The notes below the pieces were generated by a model, which was not told the origin of the DNA, searched no databases, and saw nothing but the letters and a program-made list of their open reading frames with translations. A stretch of 7,166 nucleotides of DNA from an uncultured Anaerococcus sp. (GTDB lineage: Bacteria > Bacillota_A > Clostridia > Tissierellales > Peptoniphilaceae). This document shows positions 5,134 through 7,166 of this stretch, piece after piece; within the stretch, counting starts at the first letter, position 1, and every line of letters begins with the position of its first letter. The position numbers were made by a program, and so were the translations under genes. The stretch spans positions 1-7,166 of the forward strand of contig CAMEGY010000049.1 of NCBI GenBank assembly GCA_945916625.1, read 5' to 3'.

Positions 5134-6144
5134 ATGGATTTTGAGACAAATGTAAGAAAGATTGCCAATGACAAATACGGAGATAATATTTTGATAAATA
5201 ATAGGATTGATAAGGAATTATCCTATTTTAGAGAAAACAATTTACTTTCAGAAATAGAATTTATATCTTACCTAAAAGGAAATCTTGACCAAAATATTTT
5301 GCTAGATGATTTTCCCTTTTTAAGCTTTTATCTTACAGGACTTAGTCTTATAAACCCTTTGCCAGCTCATTTTTATAGTGAAAAGACTAAAGAAGTTCGC
5401 TTTGTAAGCCATAAAAAATATGGTATAGATCTTGATCAAAAAGATGGATTTAAGGCTTGCGGATTTGGTATTAATCCAAATCTAATTTTTCAAAGTGATA
5501 TTTATTTTGAAATAAGAATAGATAAAAAATATAAAAAGCAAGTGGAGAATGATATTTATAAGTACTTTGGGGAAAATACAATAATTACAGAGGATAGAAA
5601 TGAATGGAGAGAAAAAATTAGTTACAAGTCTACTAATATACTTTTTCTTGAAATTTTAAATGATTTATATTATGAAGAAAATATCTATCAGTATCTACAA
5701 ATTAAAGATTTTAAAAAATATATTTTTGGAATTTTTATCAATGAAAAATTAGACCTAACAAATGTCAATCCAAACAAGGCCAGCGAATTTATTATAAATT
5801 ATGATTTTAAAAATCAAATAAAAAGTTTTGATGATTTTTTATACCTTTTTGGACTTTCTAAAACCTATATTAACCCATTCGTTTTATATATTGATATTTA
5901 CGAAAAAATTTATCCATCGAATAGGGAAGAAATTTTCAACTATTACGCCTCTCATGGATTTGATTATAAAAATTCCGCAAAATACACGGACGCTATCAGT
6001 TTTAAAATCGAAATTTCCTTGCCACCAATAGATGATAAAGTAGATTCATATCTCAAACAAACTCTCTACACACGGCCAAAGTCAAGTCTTATTAAAGTAC
6101 TTATATATTCTTATTTAGACTATAAAATTAATGCATTAATATGA
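5134..6144 (+). CDS. Degenerate PolC-like protein (DNA polymerase III core relative, probably catalytically inactive)
   Basis: No standard family is obvious, but short blocks follow the PolC core in order: DKELSYFRENN (26-36), then TGLSLINPLPAHF (68-80; PolC has TGI-EVNPLPPHY), then YGIDL (96-100; GFDLP), SDIYFEI (121-127; PDIDLNF), YKYFGEN (142-148; LFGED), NILFLEIL (168-175; NVLKLDIL), FGIFINEKLDLT (198-209), SFDDFLYLFGLS (231-242; TFSELV-ISGLS), NREEIFNYY...G (263-275) and YTRPKSS (312-318; MFPKAHA). PolC alignment is from memory of the family. Key residues are gone: the second catalytic Asp is Tyr124, the later Asp pair and the GSVGSS loop are missing, and the zinc-finger cysteines are reduced to Cys109. 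At 336 residues it is far shorter than the core it mirrors; PHP and exonuclease domains are absent. The frame is unbroken, and GAGGTGAT precedes the ATG, so it looks maintained. A role in DNA binding, in sensing replication or in defence is only conjecture. Confidence 0.6.
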   Translation: MDFETNVRKIANDKYGDNILINNRIDKELSYFRENNLLSEIEFISYLKGNLDQNILLDDFPFLSFYLTGLSLINPLPAHFYSEKTKEVRFVSHKKYGIDLDQKDGFKACGFGINPNLIFQSDIYFEIRIDKKYKKQVENDIYKYFGENTIITEDRNEWREKISYKSTNILFLEILNDLYYEENIYQYLQIKDFKKYIFGIFINEKLDLTNVNPNKASEFIINYDFKNQIKSFDDFLYLFGLSKTYINPFVLYIDIYEKIYPSNREEIFNYYASHGFDYKNSAKYTDAISFKIEISLPPIDDKVDSYLKQTLYTRPKSSLIKVLIYSYLDYKINALI

Positions 6145-6150
6145 TATAAT
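6127..6150 (+). promoter_or_regulatory. 14-bp palindrome abutting an extended -10 element
   Basis: ATTAATGCATTAAT (6127-6140) is a perfect palindrome, followed after one base by TGATATAAT (6142-6150), a full extended -10 whose TGA is also the stop codon of the preceding gene. Transcription would start near 6157, on the ribosome binding site of the WYL regulator, leaving a very short leader. The palindrome sits in the spacer where a repressor would block the promoter; autoregulation by the WYL protein is a reasonable guess. Confidence 0.45.
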
Positions 6151-6166
6151 ATTTTTAGGAGGACCT

Positions 6167-7132
6167 ATGGCAAGTTCGAGATTAAATATTTTATATATCC
6201 TAGAAATTCTTAGTGAAGAATCTGACACTGACCACATTCTTTCAATGTCCGATATAAGAAAAAAACTTACTTTATATTATTGTGTAAATCTTGATAGGAG
6301 GACTGTTACAAGTGCAATCAATGATTTAATTGACTTTGGGATCGATATTTCAACTTTTGCTGACAATGGACTTGGCTATTATATTATAGATAGGGATTTT
6401 GATAAAAGCGAAACCTATCTTTTGATGGATGCAATATTTTCCCTTCCTTATATTGACAGGGACCAGTGCACAGAGCTTTTAAGAAAAATTGAAAAAACTC
6501 AGTCCAAACATCAAAGGTCAATTGATAAATACATAAGTCAGCCAGATTTTTATAGGTCAAAAAGAACTTCAAACAAAGAAGTTTTCCTAAATATAGAAAT
6601 GATAAATGAGGCAATTGAGGAAAATCGCCAAATTGAATTTACCTATCTGACTTATGGGCCGGATAAGAAACTTGTGCCAAGAAGGGATAGACCTTACAAA
6701 TTAAATGCATATAGGATTCTAGCTGACAATAAAAAATACTATCTTTTGGGAACGACGCCTGGTTTTACAAATATTTTGTCCTTTAGGATTGACTTTATAA
6801 AGGATATAAAAATCCTAGGAGAAAATAGGCATAAATTTAGGACTGATGACTTAAATAGGCTAATAGAAAAGGCGACCCACGCATTTTTTGGCAAGCCGTC
6901 ATTCATTAAAATTCGTTTTAAGGAGGAAATCTTAAACTATGTAATTGATCAATTTGGCACTGATATAAAGATAAGAAAAGACGGAGATTTTTATACTGCA
7001 GATTTCCTAGCACCAGAAAAAGGCATAGAATACTGGGCTTTGCAATTTCTACCTTATGTAGAAGTGATAGAGCCAAAAAGTCTGAGAGAGTCTATTGTAG
7101 GAAGTTTGAAAGAAAATTTATATGGGATTTAA
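6167..7132 (+). CDS. WYL-domain transcriptional regulator (wHTH-WYL-WCX)
   Basis: The 321-residue protein has the usual architecture of its family. The winged helix-turn-helix is in residues 1-75 (MSDIRKKL, then RRTVTSAINDLIDFGI as the recognition region, then a GLGYYI wing). The WYL domain covers about 145-215, with KKYYLLG (189-195) as the name motif and SFRIDFIKDIKI (205-216) with conserved Arg207 and Asp209. The C-terminal WCX region is about 245-315 (IEYWALQFLPYVEVIEP, then LRESI). WYL domains bind nucleic acid or small nucleotide ligands, and such regulators commonly control DNA-damage, CRISPR, BREX or CBASS-type defence genes (BrxR, CapW). AGGAGG (6157-6162) lies 4 bases before the ATG. 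It starts 22 bp after the PolC-like gene and its stop codon overlaps the ribosome binding site of the next gene, so it probably belongs to a run of co-transcribed genes. Confidence 0.9.
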   Translation: MASSRLNILYILEILSEESDTDHILSMSDIRKKLTLYYCVNLDRRTVTSAINDLIDFGIDISTFADNGLGYYIIDRDFDKSETYLLMDAIFSLPYIDRDQCTELLRKIEKTQSKHQRSIDKYISQPDFYRSKRTSNKEVFLNIEMINEAIEENRQIEFTYLTYGPDKKLVPRRDRPYKLNAYRILADNKKYYLLGTTPGFTNILSFRIDFIKDIKILGENRHKFRTDDLNRLIEKATHAFFGKPSFIKIRFKEEILNYVIDQFGTDIKIRKDGDFYTADFLAPEKGIEYWALQFLPYVEVIEPKSLRESIVGSLKENLYGI

Positions 7133-7141
7133 GGAGAGATT

Positions 7142-7166
7142 ATGACAAATATTTGGAGATTACATG
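7142..7166 (+). CDS. Start of an unidentified gene, cut by the window edge
   Basis: An ATG follows AAGGAG (7131-7136), which overlaps the stop codon of the WYL gene; only eight residues, MTNIWRLH, are visible. The 9-base gap and ideal ribosome binding site make a co-transcribed real gene likely. Eight residues are too few for a family call. Confidence 0.65.

Noticed and set aside
1..7166. CRISPR array, transposase, rRNA or riboswitch
   Set aside because: I looked for regularly spaced repeats, transposase motifs and long structured leaders and saw none; intergenic gaps are all under 200 bases.

Overview
The window is AT-rich DNA with strong AGGAGG-type ribosome binding sites, two lipoprotein signal peptides, intrinsic hairpin terminators and a gene that looks derived from the Gram-positive replicative polymerase PolC. 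This points to a low-GC Firmicute, most likely an anaerobic coccus of the Tissierellia (Anaerococcus/Peptoniphilus type). The genus is an inference from overall character, not from a diagnostic marker.

Left part (1-1200): the 3' end of a metallophosphoesterase gene runs into a tRNA-Arg(CCG) gene, and its stop codon lies inside the tRNA. A terminator follows. Next is a compact RelB/RelE-type toxin-antitoxin pair with overlapping reading frames, closed by a hairpin terminator that can work in both directions.

Middle part (1339-5064): a zinc homeostasis locus. A Fur-family repressor (Zur-like by its Cys/His pattern) is transcribed leftward, overlapping a downstream lipoprotein thermonuclease. 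Diverging from it is a high-affinity zinc ABC transporter operon: znuA (His-rich binding lipoprotein), znuC (ATPase) and znuB (permease). A near-consensus promoter and a 7-1-7 inverted repeat of the Fur/Zur box type lie in the divergent region. The repeat covers the predicted transcription start of znuACB, so zinc-loaded repressor should shut the transporter off. The znu operon ends in a terminator whose loop contains the znuB stop codon.

Right part (5065-7166): a visibly more AT-rich stretch. It holds a 336-residue protein whose motifs follow, in order, those of the PolC polymerase core, but which has lost the catalytic aspartates, the GSVGSS loop and the zinc-finger cysteines. I read it as a shrunken, probably catalytically dead PolC relative that is nevertheless intact and well equipped for expression. 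It is followed after 22 bp by a HTH-WYL-WCX transcription regulator and then by the first codons of another gene. Both junctions carry extended -10 promoters next to dyad-symmetric sequences. WYL regulators often control phage-defence or mobile loci, so this pair is the best candidate for an undescribed system here; that link is a hypothesis.
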